Origin: Pantoea sp. Cy-639
GTDB lineage: Bacteria; Pseudomonadota; Gammaproteobacteria; Pseudomonadales; Pseudomonadaceae
Assembly: GCF_011752525.1 (NCBI RefSeq)
Contig: NZ_VWXI01000005.1
Coordinates: 124,001 to 188,000 of the forward strand
Direction of reading: 5' to 3'
DNA: 64,000 nucleotides
This document shows, one piece after another, positions 18,726 through 28,257 of the stretch. A program made the translations under genes and the position numbers. How positions within the stretch are numbered: the first letter of the stretch is position 1; every line of letters begins with the position of its first letter. The notes beneath the pieces are model-generated. The model was not told the origin of the DNA, did no database searches, and saw only the letters and a list, made by a program, of their open reading frames with translations.

Positions 18726-20015
18726 TCAGTGATCATGGTGCAGGTACGCCGCCTGCTTCGGCAGGCGCAGGCTGAACAGGAAGGCCACTGCCATCATGGC
18801 GGTCACGTACCAGTAGAACGTGTTCTCCATCCCCAAGGTCTTCAAGCCCAGGGCGACGTATTCGGCCGAGCCACCGAACACCGCGTTGGCCACGGCATAG
18901 GCGAGTCCGACCCCCAGCGCGCGTACCTGCGGCGGAAACATCTCGGCTTTCACCAGGCCACTGATCGAGGTGTAGAAACTGACGATGCACAGCGCCAGGG
19001 TCACCAGCACGAAGGCCAGGAACGGGCTGGTCACGGTCTTCAGCGCCATCAGCAGCGGAACCGTGAACAGTGTGCCCAGGGCGCCGAACAACAGCATCGA
19101 GTTACGTCGCCCGATGCGGTCGGAGAGCATGCCGAACAGCGGCTGCAAGACCATGAACAGGAACAGCGCGCCGGTCATCACGTAGCTGGCGCTCTTGGCG
19201 TTCATCCCTGCGGTATTGACCAGGTACTTCTGCATGTAGGTGGTGAAGGTATAGAAGATCAGCGAGCCGCCGGCGGTGTAGCCAAGCACGGTGACGAAGG
19301 CCGCGGCGTGATTGCGGAACAGCCCGCTGATGGTACCGGCCTCCTTGTCCTGACGGGTCTCGGCGCTGCTGGTCTCCTTCAGCGAACGGCGCAGCATCAG
19401 CGAGATCAGCGCGGCGATGGCGCCGACCACGAACGGAATACGCCAGCCATAGGCGCGCAGCTCCTCCTCGCTGAGCAGTTGCTGCAGCAGCACCAGTACC
19501 AGCACCGCCAGCAACTGGCCACCGATCAGGGTGACGTACTGGAACGAGGCGAAGAAGCCACGCTGGCCACGCAACGCCACTTCACTCATGTAGGTGGCGG
19601 TGGTGCCGTATTCGCCGCCCACCGAAAGCCCCTGGATCAGCCGCGCCAGCAACAGCAGCGCCGGCGCCCAGGTACCGATGCTGGCGTAGGTCGGCAGGCA
19701 GGCGATGATCAGCGAGCCGCCGCACATCATCAGCACCGAGATCATCAGTGAGTTCTTGCGACCATGGCGGTCGGCCAGGCGACCGAAGATCCAGCCACCA
19801 ATGGGCCGCATCAGAAAACCTGCGGCGAACACACCAGCTGTGTTGAGCAACTGCACCGTGGGGTCGTCCGAGGGGAAGAACGCCGGAGCGAAGTAGATGG
19901 CGCAGAAGGCATAGACGTAGAAGTCGAACCATTCAACCAGGTTGCCGGAGGAGGCACCGACGATGGCAAAGATACGTTTACTGCGTTCTTCGCCGGTGTA
20001 ATAGCTTGAAGTCAT
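18726..20015 (-). CDS. pcaT: MFS metabolite:H+ symporter, PcaT-like dicarboxylate transporter
   Basis: A 429-aa, 12-TMS transporter of the KgtP/ProP (metabolite:H+ symporter) family: [13 protein letters not shown] near the N-terminus, then [13 protein letters not shown], then [15 protein letters not shown]. It is the last gene of the pca cluster, about 100 bp after pcaF, as for P. putida PcaT, which is linked to beta-ketoadipate uptake. A strong AGGAG site precedes the start. Substrate is inferred from context. Confidence 0.85.
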   Translation of the reverse strand: MTSSYYTGEERSKRIFAIVGASSGNLVEWFDFYVYAFCAIYFAPAFFPSDDPTVQLLNTAGVFAAGFLMRPIGGWIFGRLADRHGRKNSLMISVLMMCGGSLIIACLPTYASIGTWAPALLLLARLIQGLSVGGEYGTTATYMSEVALRGQRGFFASFQYVTLIGGQLLAVLVLVLLQQLLSEEELRAYGWRIPFVVGAIAALISLMLRRSLKETSSAETRQDKEAGTISGLFRNHAAAFVTVLGYTAGGSLIFYTFTTYMQKYLVNTAGMNAKSASYVMTGALFLFMVLQPLFGMLSDRIGRRNSMLLFGALGTLFTVPLLMALKTVTSPFLAFVLVTLALCIVSFYTSISGLVKAEMFPPQVRALGVGLAYAVANAVFGGSAEYVALGLKTLGMENTFYWYVTAMMAVAFLFSLRLPKQAAYLHHDH

Positions 20016-20117
20016 GGTGATCTAACTCCTGGAGGGGCACTGCTAAGTCTAGACACAGCTAGTAACAAACTCGTTCCGCTTCCAATAGAACAAGACCTGA
20101 TCACGGGGCAAGTCTCA

Positions 20118-21319
<1,202 letters not shown>

Positions 21320-21323
<4 letters not shown>

Positions 21324-22099
21324 GCCTCTCCTGCCGTCTGGCCATGGGCTGCGGCGGTGCGGGCCTCGAGGTCGCGCAGGACAGACAGCTCCAGCGCACT
21401 CGGGGCAGCGGTTTGCTGGACATTGTCGGCAAAACGGATCGCCCAGCCTGTGGCGGCAGCGATCTGCTCACGGCTCACCCCAGGGTGCATGGACGTGACC
21501 ACGAACTCTTGGCTGCCCTGCTCCGGCTCCATGATGCACAAGTCGGTGATGATGCCCACCGGCCCCTCGCCGGGCAGCCCCAGACGCTTGCGGGCATCAC
21601 CGCCCTCGCCGTGACCGACCGAGGTGATGAAGTCGAGCTTGTCGACGAAAGCCCGCGGCGACTGCTTGAGGATGATCAGCACCTGCTTGGCCGAGCCGGC
21701 GATTTCCGGCGCGCCGCCGGCACCTGGCAGGCGGGTCCTGGGCGCGTGGTAATCACCCACTACCGTGGTGTTGATATTGCCGAAGCGATCGACCTGGGCA
21801 GCGCCAAGGAAGCCCACATCGATACGCCCGCCCTGCAGCCAGTAACGAAAGATCTCACCGGTCGATACCACGGTGTCGGCAGTCTCGGCCAGTTCGCCGT
21901 CACCGATGGACAGTGGTAGCGCACTGGGTTTGGCGCCAATCGGGCCTGACTCGTAGATCAGCACCACATCTGGCGCGCAAGTCAGCCGCGCCAGGTTGGC
22001 GGCCTTGGACGGCAAGCCGATGCCGACGAAGCACACGGCACCATTGCGCAGCCGGCGGGCGGCGGCGACGGTCATCATCTCGGCGGTGGAGTAGCTCAT
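21320..22099 (-). CDS. pcaJ: 3-oxoadipate CoA-transferase subunit B
   Basis: The 259-aa beta subunit of succinyl-CoA:3-oxoadipate CoA-transferase. The catalytic Glu lies in the family motif ESGPIG (about residue 50), within [20 protein letters not shown]. The start [17 protein letters not shown] overlaps the pcaI stop by ATGA, so the subunits are translationally coupled and made in equal amounts; the longer in-frame extension has no support. Confidence 0.95.
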
Positions 22100-22956
22100 T
22101 GCGCGACCTCCGTGGTGCTGGCCAGGCGGGCCTGAAACTCGCTGAAGTCGGCGGTGCCGCGAATGAAAGTGTCGATCCAGGCAATGAACGCTCCACGGTT
22201 GCGGGCGATCGGGTCCCAGTCCTGGTAGAAACGGTTGTCGCGTTCGTAGTAGCCATGGGCATAGGACGGATGAGCACCACCGGGCACCAGGCACACCGCG
22301 CTGAGTGCCCAGGTCGGCAGCACGCAGGCGTTCATCGGAGCTTCGAGATCATCGACGATCTCCTCGACGGTGACGATGCAACGCCGGGCCGCCAGCGCAG
22401 CTTCCTTCTGCACGCCGAGAATGCCCCACAGCAGCACATTGCCCTTGCGGTCGGCTTTCTGCGCATGAATCACGGTGACATCCGGGCGCACCGAGGGCAC
22501 CGCGGCCAGGACTTCGCCACTGAACGGGCAGGTGACGGTCTTGATCAGCGGGTTGACCTTGGGCAGGTCGGAGCCGGCGTAGGCGCGCAGCACCGCGAAC
22601 GGCAAGCCCGAGGCGCCGGCGACATAGGCATTGGCCAGATCGGCATGGCTGTGCTCTTCGAGCTCGATGGCATGCGGCCACTGTTTCTCGACGGCGTCAC
22701 GCAGGCGATGCAGCGAGCCCACGCCCGGGTTGCCGCCCCACGAGAAAATCAGCTTGCGGGCGCAGCCGGCACCGATCAACTGGTCGTAGATCAAGTCGGG
22801 GGTCATGCGCACCAGGGTCAGGTCACGCTTGCCCTGGCGAATGATCTCGTGGCCGGCGGCAGTGGGAATGAGATGGGTGAAACCCTCCAGGGCTACGCTG
22901 TCGCCATCCTGGACGAACTGCTTCACGGCCTCGCGAAGCGAGAGGACTGCTGCCAT
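22096..22956 (-). CDS. pcaI: 3-oxoadipate CoA-transferase subunit A
   Basis: The 286-aa alpha subunit of the same CoA-transferase (MAAVLSLREAVKQFVQDGDS start, GGNPGVGSLHRLRDAVE motif). A GGAG site precedes the chosen start, and an in-frame ATG 39 codons upstream is disfavoured because it lies beyond the PcaR box. It is first gene of pcaI-pcaJ-pcaF-pcaT; a perfect PcaR box lies about 100 bp upstream of the start. The cluster here lacks pcaK, pcaB, pcaD and pcaC. Confidence 0.94.
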   Translation of the reverse strand: MAAVLSLREAVKQFVQDGDSVALEGFTHLIPTAAGHEIIRQGKRDLTLVRMTPDLIYDQLIGAGCARKLIFSWGGNPGVGSLHRLRDAVEKQWPHAIELEEHSHADLANAYVAGASGLPFAVLRAYAGSDLPKVNPLIKTVTCPFSGEVLAAVPSVRPDVTVIHAQKADRKGNVLLWGILGVQKEAALAARRCIVTVEEIVDDLEAPMNACVLPTWALSAVCLVPGGAHPSYAHGYYERDNRFYQDWDPIARNRGAFIAWIDTFIRGTADFSEFQARLASTTEVAQ

Positions 22957-23056
22957 TGGAAACTCCGATTCAGTAGGCAGCGGGCCAATGCAACGCTGCG
23001 GTGAATCCAGAGTAAGGACGCTGGCAGCTCCCCTACAATCCGAAAACCGCAGTTGC

Positions 23057-23071
23057 GTGCGATTATCGAAC
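23057..23071. promoter_or_regulatory. PcaR box in the pcaI promoter
   Basis: GTGCGATTATCGAAC is the exact reverse complement of the PcaR site reported for the P. putida pcaI promoter. The same 15-mer recurs upstream of pcaR at 24023. Confidence 0.9.
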
Positions 23072-23127
23072 AACTTGTGACCTTGCTATCCATCTCCCGC
23101 AGGCACGCTCCACAGCAGCGGCGAAGC

Positions 23128-23997
23128 TCAGCCAAACAGTTGGTGGCACAGGTCGCGGCTGGTCGCCAGCAGGATCGGCAGGAAGCGTTGCTCCAGCTCG
23201 CCGCGGCTGACCCGCCCGACATGAGTACTGACATTCAAGGCCGCCAACACCTGGCCGGAGGCATCGTAGATCGGCACGGCGATCGAGCGCAGCCCCTGCT
23301 CCAGCTCCTGGTCGACCACGCACCAGCCCTGCTCACGCACCTGCTGGATGCAGGCGAACAACGATTCGCTGTCGTGCAGGGTACGGCTGGTCCTTGCCTT
23401 GAGGTCGGCGCGCTCGAGGTATTCGTGCAGGCTCGCGTCGTCCAGCGCCGCCAACAGGATCCGTCCCATCGAGGTGCAGTAGGCAGGCAGGCGGCCGCCG
23501 ACCGACAGGTCCACCGAGATCAGCCGCTCCACCGTGGCCGAACGCGCTATATAAAGGATGTCGTCGCCTTCGAGGGTCGCCATGTTGGCCGCCTCGTGCA
23601 GTTGTTCGCTGATCCGGTCAAGGTAGGGCTGCGCGGAGACAGCCAGCGGCGTCGAGGACAGGTAGGCATGGCCAAGGGTCAATACCTTGGGCAGCAACGA
23701 GTAGGTACGCCCATCGGTGGTCGCATAACCCAGCTTGATCAAGGTGTGCAGGCAACGGCGCACCGCCGCGCGGGGGATCTCCGTACGATGGCTGATCTGA
23801 GCGATGGTCAGGTGCCGCTTGCGCTCCTGGAAGGCCTGGATCACCGCCAGCCCACGGGCCAGGGAGGTCATGAAATCAGGATCGCCAGTGAACGCCTGAA
23901 TGCGTTTGGCTGGCGAAGCCACGATTGGGGGCGCCATGGCCGGGCTGCTGGCGCGGGTGTTTTCACTGGCAACCGGTCCGCTGCGGTCTTCGCTCAT
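23128..23997 (-). CDS. pcaR: IclR-family activator of beta-ketoadipate genes, PcaR
   Basis: A 289-aa IclR-family regulator that responds to beta-ketoadipate. An N-terminal winged helix-turn-helix (LTIAQISHRTEIPRAAVRRCLHTLIKLGY) precedes a GAF-like effector domain (about residues 120-285). The start MSEDRSGPVASENTR gives near-family length; the in-frame start further upstream would run through the operator. It is the upstream neighbour of pcaI, and its own promoter carries two PcaR-type half sites, which implies autoregulation. Confidence 0.95.
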   Translation of the reverse strand: MSEDRSGPVASENTRASSPAMAPPIVASPAKRIQAFTGDPDFMTSLARGLAVIQAFQERKRHLTIAQISHRTEIPRAAVRRCLHTLIKLGYATTDGRTYSLLPKVLTLGHAYLSSTPLAVSAQPYLDRISEQLHEAANMATLEGDDILYIARSATVERLISVDLSVGGRLPAYCTSMGRILLAALDDASLHEYLERADLKARTSRTLHDSESLFACIQQVREQGWCVVDQELEQGLRSIAVPIYDASGQVLAALNVSTHVGRVSRGELEQRFLPILLATSRDLCHQLFG

Positions 23998-24022
23998 GGC
24001 TTGCCTCAAAAATCGTCGATTT

Positions 24023-24054
24023 GTGCGATTATCGAACGAACGGCCGATAATCGC
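24023..24054. promoter_or_regulatory. Double PcaR operator upstream of pcaR
   Basis: A perfect copy of the pcaI box (GTGCGATTATCGAAC, 24023-24037) is followed by an inverted partner, CGATAATCGC (24045-24054). Together GCGATTATCG (24025-24034) and CGATAATCGC form a perfect 10-bp inverted repeat with a 10-bp spacer. A -35-like TTGACC on the + strand begins at 24057, so both directions could be controlled. Confidence 0.8.
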
Positions 24055-24087
24055 AATTGACCGCTGACACTTTTGCTTATACCTTTC

Positions 24088-24178
24088 CCCTGCCACATGT
24101 GGCTTCTTTGGAGAGACTGGTCAGGTACCCACCGTAGAAGTCCCAGGCAACGGCCTCGCCCTCCAGCGGGGCCGTTTT
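24088..24178 (+). ncRNA. Candidate small RNA divergent from pcaR
   Basis: A possible ~90-nt transcript bounded by a weak promoter next to the PcaR operator and by an intrinsic terminator. It begins close to a 12-bp palindrome that would form a 5' hairpin and has no ORF with a ribosome binding site. No known RNA family was recognised. The call rests on promoter-like and terminator signals only. Confidence 0.3.
24149..24178 (+). terminator. Rho-independent terminator on the + strand
   Basis: A 10-bp stem (24150-24159 with 24166-24175, one G-U pair) around a 6-nt loop, followed by TTTTCATTT. The T-run lies only on the + strand, yet no annotated + strand gene precedes it. Confidence 0.7.
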
Positions 24179-24317
24179 CATTTCTGCCCCCCGGCAACTT
24201 AGTCGCTTGCCAGACTTGAACTTTCTCAACGTCGGGTGGGTAAATCCACGGGCCAAGAGTGAACAACTTCACAGGCTGCTTGTTATTGCCGACAAACAAC
24301 CGTGGTCTTCGACTTGC

Positions 24318-24330
24318 CGATTGCTATAAT
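24318..24330 (+). promoter_or_regulatory. Extended -10 promoter
   Basis: TTGCTATAAT: a consensus TATAAT (24325-24330) preceded by the TGn extension. No good -35 lies 16-18 bp upstream. It would drive the two small genes that follow. Confidence 0.6.
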
Positions 24331-24358
24331 CGAGCACGTTGGTTATCCAGGCGGCACG

Positions 24359-24607
24359 ATGGATCCAACATCCCAGTTTCCATCGCTGCTCGACCCTGCT
24401 GCCATGGCACGGATCATCCGCCACAGGACCCTGGCTGCAACCGAAGATTGCCTCCAGTTCTCCACGAGTAGTGTCACGACGATGGTCATCCGCGCTGACG
24501 GCATGTCACAGCTACTGTGCACTTCGAAGTCGGCGCCACACTTCAACCTATTCAGGTATTACTGTGACGAAAGAAGAACTGCGCGCAGAACTCGAGCGCC
24601 AGGCTGA
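24359..24607 (+). CDS. Hypothetical protein, 82 aa (doubtful)
   Basis: An ATG frame 29 bp downstream of a good extended -10 promoter: MDPTSQFPSLLDPAAMARIIRH... There is no clear ribosome binding site and third codon positions are less GC-rich than in neighbours, so it may be a leader rather than a gene. It overlaps the following 66-aa gene by 44 bp in another frame. No family recognised. Confidence 0.3.
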   Translation: MDPTSQFPSLLDPAAMARIIRHRTLAATEDCLQFSTSSVTTMVIRADGMSQLLCTSKSAPHFNLFRYYCDERRTARRTRAPG

Positions 24608-24764
24608 ACGTTACAAGGATGTTTACGGTGGTGAAGTCACCACCTATGCCGCACAACCCGAACCCGAGCGCAAACCCTGGCGCAAACGGGCAAGTATTCT
24701 CGACCAGGCCTTTGCCCAGGAAATCGAGAAGATCGAAAAGGAATTGCGCAGCGACGACGACTGA
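24564..24764 (+). CDS. Hypothetical protein, 66 aa, highly charged
   Basis: A GTG-start frame encoding a charged, probably helical cytoplasmic protein (TKEELRAELERQAERYKDVYG near the start, QEIEKIEKELRSDDD at the end). The charge pattern suggests two amphipathic helices around a Pro-rich linker (AQPEPERKPW). Codon use is typical of the genome, unlike the upstream frame. Function unknown; it is probably expressed from the 24325 promoter. Confidence 0.65.
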   Translation: MTKEELRAELERQAERYKDVYGGEVTTYAAQPEPERKPWRKRASILDQAFAQEIEKIEKELRSDDD

Positions 24765-25074
24765 ACCTGGGTGATGCCCTCGCGCCATCGGCGCTGAGCC
24801 TTGGCGCGGGCGATCCTGGCGGAAACGCCATCAATGAAATGGAATTACACAAATTTCATACAAGCGTTTGAATGATGCAAGCACTTGTATTTAAGCTACA
24901 AATCATTGTTTTTCTTGATTTTTAGCCGAAAATTCACAGATTTTCCCAGAGCCACCTGTGGTTTTTACGCACCTTCCCGCCCGGCGCAGCCATGCCATCG
25001 GTCTGCGGCAGGTGCATCGATTGCCATGGTTTTCTGGCATAATCCGCCCCCCCTAAGACCGCCAGACAACCTTC
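24765..25074. other. 310-bp intergenic region upstream of the Pit gene
   Basis: An A/T-rich stretch (about 24830-24960) is followed by a small stem GCCAC-CT-GTGGT with TTTTA, a weak terminator candidate at 24951-24966. TGGCATAAT at 25035-25043 is a possible extended -10 for the phosphate transporter gene. No ORF or RNA family was recognised. Confidence 0.4.
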
Positions 25075-26547
25075 ATGATCGATTTATTCAGCGGACTGGA
25101 TGCCTGGGTCGTCGTGAGCCTGATGCTCGCTCTGACCTTCGTACTCGCATTCGAGTTCATCAATGGCTTTCATGACACCGCTAACGCGGTAGCCACTGTC
25201 ATCTATACCAAAGCCATGCCACCGCACCTGGCCGTGTTCTTCTCCGGCGTGTTCAACTTCCTCGGGGTTCTGCTCGGTGGTGTCGGCGTGGCCTATGCCA
25301 TCGTCCACCTGCTGCCGGTCGAGCTGCTGATCAATGTGAACACCGGCCACGGCCTGGCCATGGTCTTCTCGCTGCTGGCCGCGGCCATCACCTGGAACCT
25401 CGGCACCTGGTACTTCGGCATTCCCGCGTCCAGTTCGCACACCCTGATCGGCTCGATTCTCGGTGTCGGCCTGGCCAACGCCATGATCAACGGCATCCCG
25501 CTGGGCGACGGCGTGAACTGGCAGAAGGCGATCGACATCGCCATGTCGCTGGTGGTCTCGCCGATGGCCGGCTTCGCCGTTGCCGCGCTGGTGCTGATCG
25601 GCCTGAAGTGGTGGCGCCCGCTGTCGAAGATGCACAAGACCCCGGACCAGCGCCGCAAGCTCGACGACAAGAAGCACCCACCCTTCTGGAACCGCCTGGT
25701 GCTGGTGATCTCCGCCATGGGCGTGAGCTTCGTGCACGGCTCCAACGACGGCCAGAAAGGCATCGGCCTGATCATGCTGGTGCTGATCGGCATCGTTCCG
25801 GCCAAGTTCGTCCTCGACCTGAACAGCACCACCTACCAGATCGAGCGCACCCGCGACGCCACCCTGCACATGAGCCAGTTCTACCAGCGCAATGCCGCGA
25901 CCCTGGGCGAGTTCCTGGCGCTGGGCAAGGCCCAGTCGACCGACCTGCCGGAGCAGTTCAGCTGCAACCCGCAGCAGACCGAGCCGACCATCGCCGCGCT
26001 GCAGTCCTCGCTTGCTGGCGTGACCGACTACCGCGACCTGAGCGCCGACAAGCGCGTCGAAGTACGCCGCTACCTGCTGTGCCTGGACGACACCGCGAAG
26101 AAGGTCGGCAAACTGCCAGGCCTGGAGGCCCGCGAGAAGGCCGACCTGGAGAAGCTGCGCAAGGACCTGACCGCCACCACCGAGTACGCCCCGTTCTGGG
26201 TGATCGTCGCCGTCGCCCTGGCCCTCGGCCTGGGCACCATGGTCGGCTGGAAACGCGTGGTGTTGACCGTCGGCGAGAAGATCGGCAAGCAGGGCATGAC
26301 CTATGCCCAGGGCATGTCGGCGCAGATCACCGCAGCCTGCGCCATCGGCATGGCCAATATCTTCAGCCTGCCGGTGTCCACCACCCACGTGCTCTCCTCG
26401 GGCGTGGCCGGTACCATGGTCGCCAACAAGAGCGGCCTGCAAGGTGGCACCGTGAAAACCATCCTGCTGGCCTGGGTCCTGACCCTGCCGGCGTCGATGG
26501 GCCTGGCGGCCGGCCTGTTCTGGCTGGCATCCAAGGCCATTGGCTAA
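25075..26547 (+). CDS. Low-affinity inorganic phosphate transporter (Pit family)
   Basis: A 490-aa inner-membrane PiT-family symporter for phosphate or metal-phosphate. Duplicated signatures are present: GFHDTANAVATVIYTKAMPP near residues 31-50 and SFVHGSNDGQKGIGL near 219-233. PVSTTHVLSSGVAGTM lies near the C-terminus. A large hydrophilic loop (about residues 255-365) separates the halves, as in E. coli PitA. It is a single-gene unit ending at a strong bidirectional terminator. Confidence 0.93.
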   Translation: MIDLFSGLDAWVVVSLMLALTFVLAFEFINGFHDTANAVATVIYTKAMPPHLAVFFSGVFNFLGVLLGGVGVAYAIVHLLPVELLINVNTGHGLAMVFSLLAAAITWNLGTWYFGIPASSSHTLIGSILGVGLANAMINGIPLGDGVNWQKAIDIAMSLVVSPMAGFAVAALVLIGLKWWRPLSKMHKTPDQRRKLDDKKHPPFWNRLVLVISAMGVSFVHGSNDGQKGIGLIMLVLIGIVPAKFVLDLNSTTYQIERTRDATLHMSQFYQRNAATLGEFLALGKAQSTDLPEQFSCNPQQTEPTIAALQSSLAGVTDYRDLSADKRVEVRRYLLCLDDTAKKVGKLPGLEAREKADLEKLRKDLTATTEYAPFWVIVAVALALGLGTMVGWKRVVLTVGEKIGKQGMTYAQGMSAQITAACAIGMANIFSLPVSTTHVLSSGVAGTMVANKSGLQGGTVKTILLAWVLTLPASMGLAAGLFWLASKAIG

Positions 26548-26562
26548 GTGATACCGCAGTAG

Positions 26563-26588
26563 AAAAAGGCGCCTTCGGGCGCCTTTTT
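26563..26588. terminator. Bidirectional terminator between convergent genes
   Basis: AAAAAGGCGCC (26563-26573) and GGCGCCTTTTT (26578-26588) are perfect arms around a TTCG tetraloop. They serve the Pit gene (+) and the HerA-like ATPase gene (-). Confidence 0.93.
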
Positions 26589-26609
26589 CGTTCTGGAGGC
26601 CAACGCTCC

Positions 26610-28085
26610 CTAGCGCTTCTTGCCTCCGAGCAACGACCCCATCAGCCCACGCACCAATTGGCGCCCGAACTGGTTCGCCGCCTGGCGTACCGCCGACTTG
26701 ATCGCCTGCCCCGCCGCGCTCTGCAGGAATTCCCCAGCCTTGTCGACGAAACTGTCTTCGCCAGCCTTCGATTGCGGCGCCGGCTCCAGCGCCTCGCCCT
26801 TGCGCTGGGTGAGTATTTCATAGGCCGATTCGCGGTCGAACGGCTTGTCGTAGCGCCCAGCCAAAGGCGAACTGGCGATCAATGCGCTGCGCTCGGCAGC
26901 ACTCAACGGCCCGATGCGCGACTGCGGCGGCGCGACCAGCACGCGCTGGACCATCGCCGGCGTGCCCTTGTCCTCCAGCGTTCCCACCAGCGCCTCGCCA
27001 ATCCCCAGTTCGGTCAGCACCGCCAGGCTGTCGAAGGCAGGGTTGGGGCGGAAACCATCGGCCACGGCGCGTAGCGACTTCTGCTCCTTGGCGGTGAACG
27101 CGCGCAGGCCATGCTGGATGCGCAACCCCAATTGCGCCAGCACGGCATCTGGCAGATCGCCCGGCGACTGGGTGACGAAATACACCCCGACACCCTTGGA
27201 GCGGATCAGCCGCACCACTTGCTCGAGGCGGTCCTGCAGGGCCTTGGGCGTGCCATTGAACAGCAGGTGCGCTTCGTCGAAGAACAACGCCAACAGCGGC
27301 TTGTCGGCATCACCCCGTTCAGGCAGTTGCTCGAACAGTTCAGCCAGCAGCCAGAGTAGGAAGGTTGCATAGACCTTGGGCGCTTCGTGCACCAGACGAC
27401 TGGCGTCAAGCAGGTGAATGCGCCCGCGCCCGTCGGCATCGAGGCGCAGCAGGTCCTCAAGCTGCAAGGCCGGCTCGCCGAACAGCGCCTCGGCACCTTG
27501 CTGTTCGAGGGTGGCCAGGCGACGCAGCAGGGCCTGGGTGGACGCACTGGTCATCAGCGCGCTGTCTTCGCCAAGCAGTTGCGGGTTGTCCCTCAGGTGC
27601 CCGAGCAGGGCCTTCAGGTCCTTGAGGTCAAGCAGCAGCAATCCCTCGCGGTCGGCCACCTTGAACGCAGCGTACAGCGCCGCCTGCTGGCTGTCGGTCA
27701 ACTCGAGCAGGTTGCCCAGCAACAGCGGCCCCATTTCGCTCAAGGTAGTACGCAGTGGATGACCAGACTGCCCGGCGATATCCCACAAGGTCACCGGATA
27801 GGCCTGAGGCGTGTGCTTCAGCCAGGGCATCCCGGCAATCCGCTCGGCCACCTTGCCCCGGGGCACGCCCGCCGCGCCCAGGCCGCACAGGTCGCCCTTG
27901 ACGTCCGCGGCGAACACGGCCACGCCGGCGTCGCTGAACAACTCAGCCAGATGTTGCAGGGTAACGGTCTTGCCGGTGCCGGTGGCCCCTGCTACCAGGC
28001 CGTGGCGATTAGCCAGGCGCATGGCCTGGGACACAGGCTGGCCATCAGGGCCGGCACCTACAATCATTTGCGAAGAATCCGACAT
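26610..28085 (-). CDS. HerA-like ATPase, DUF853 (YjgR-like)
   Basis: A 491-aa P-loop ATPase related to HerA-type helicases. Walker A is GATGTGKT (residues 33-40) and Walker B is LLALFFDEAHLLFNG. The C-terminus has an A/G-rich tail with a basic end. The start MSDSSQMIVG was chosen because AGGGGA lies about 9 bp upstream; two alternative Met codons 3 and 7 codons earlier are too close to it. The cellular role of YjgR-type proteins is not established. Confidence 0.85.
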   Translation of the reverse strand: MSDSSQMIVGAGPDGQPVSQAMRLANRHGLVAGATGTGKTVTLQHLAELFSDAGVAVFAADVKGDLCGLGAAGVPRGKVAERIAGMPWLKHTPQAYPVTLWDIAGQSGHPLRTTLSEMGPLLLGNLLELTDSQQAALYAAFKVADREGLLLLDLKDLKALLGHLRDNPQLLGEDSALMTSASTQALLRRLATLEQQGAEALFGEPALQLEDLLRLDADGRGRIHLLDASRLVHEAPKVYATFLLWLLAELFEQLPERGDADKPLLALFFDEAHLLFNGTPKALQDRLEQVVRLIRSKGVGVYFVTQSPGDLPDAVLAQLGLRIQHGLRAFTAKEQKSLRAVADGFRPNPAFDSLAVLTELGIGEALVGTLEDKGTPAMVQRVLVAPPQSRIGPLSAAERSALIASSPLAGRYDKPFDRESAYEILTQRKGEALEPAPQSKAGEDSFVDKAGEFLQSAAGQAIKSAVRQAANQFGRQLVRGLMGSLLGGKKR

Positions 28086-28223
28086 CTTGATCATTCCCCT
28101 GCTCAAGTTTTGTTACATAACGGCCGATAGTTCGGAGTGATTCTCCCCAGAAAGACAGTAACAACCCGAAAAGGACCCACGGGAATTGTTGCACTGTTTT
28201 CCAGCCGTGCTTTGTGCGAACGA

Positions 28224-28231
28224 CCCGATAA
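28224..28231 (+). promoter_or_regulatory. Possible sigma-28 (FliA) -10 element
   Basis: CCCGATAA resembles the FliA -10 GCCGATAA and lies 27 bp before the chemoreceptor start. The expected TAAA-type -35 is not evident, so the call is weak. Confidence 0.3.
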
Positions 28232-28257
28232 AAAAACCTTAGCGGACGCCTCACGTC

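Larger units (their letters stand above)
23998..24301. other. Intergenic region upstream of pcaR
   Basis: No convincing protein gene. It contains the double PcaR operator, a possible + strand promoter (TTGACC at 24057 with TATACC 15 bp on), a 12-bp palindrome GCCACATGTGGC (24092-24103) and an intrinsic terminator (24149-24178). The last ~120 bp show nothing recognisable. Confidence 0.5.
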
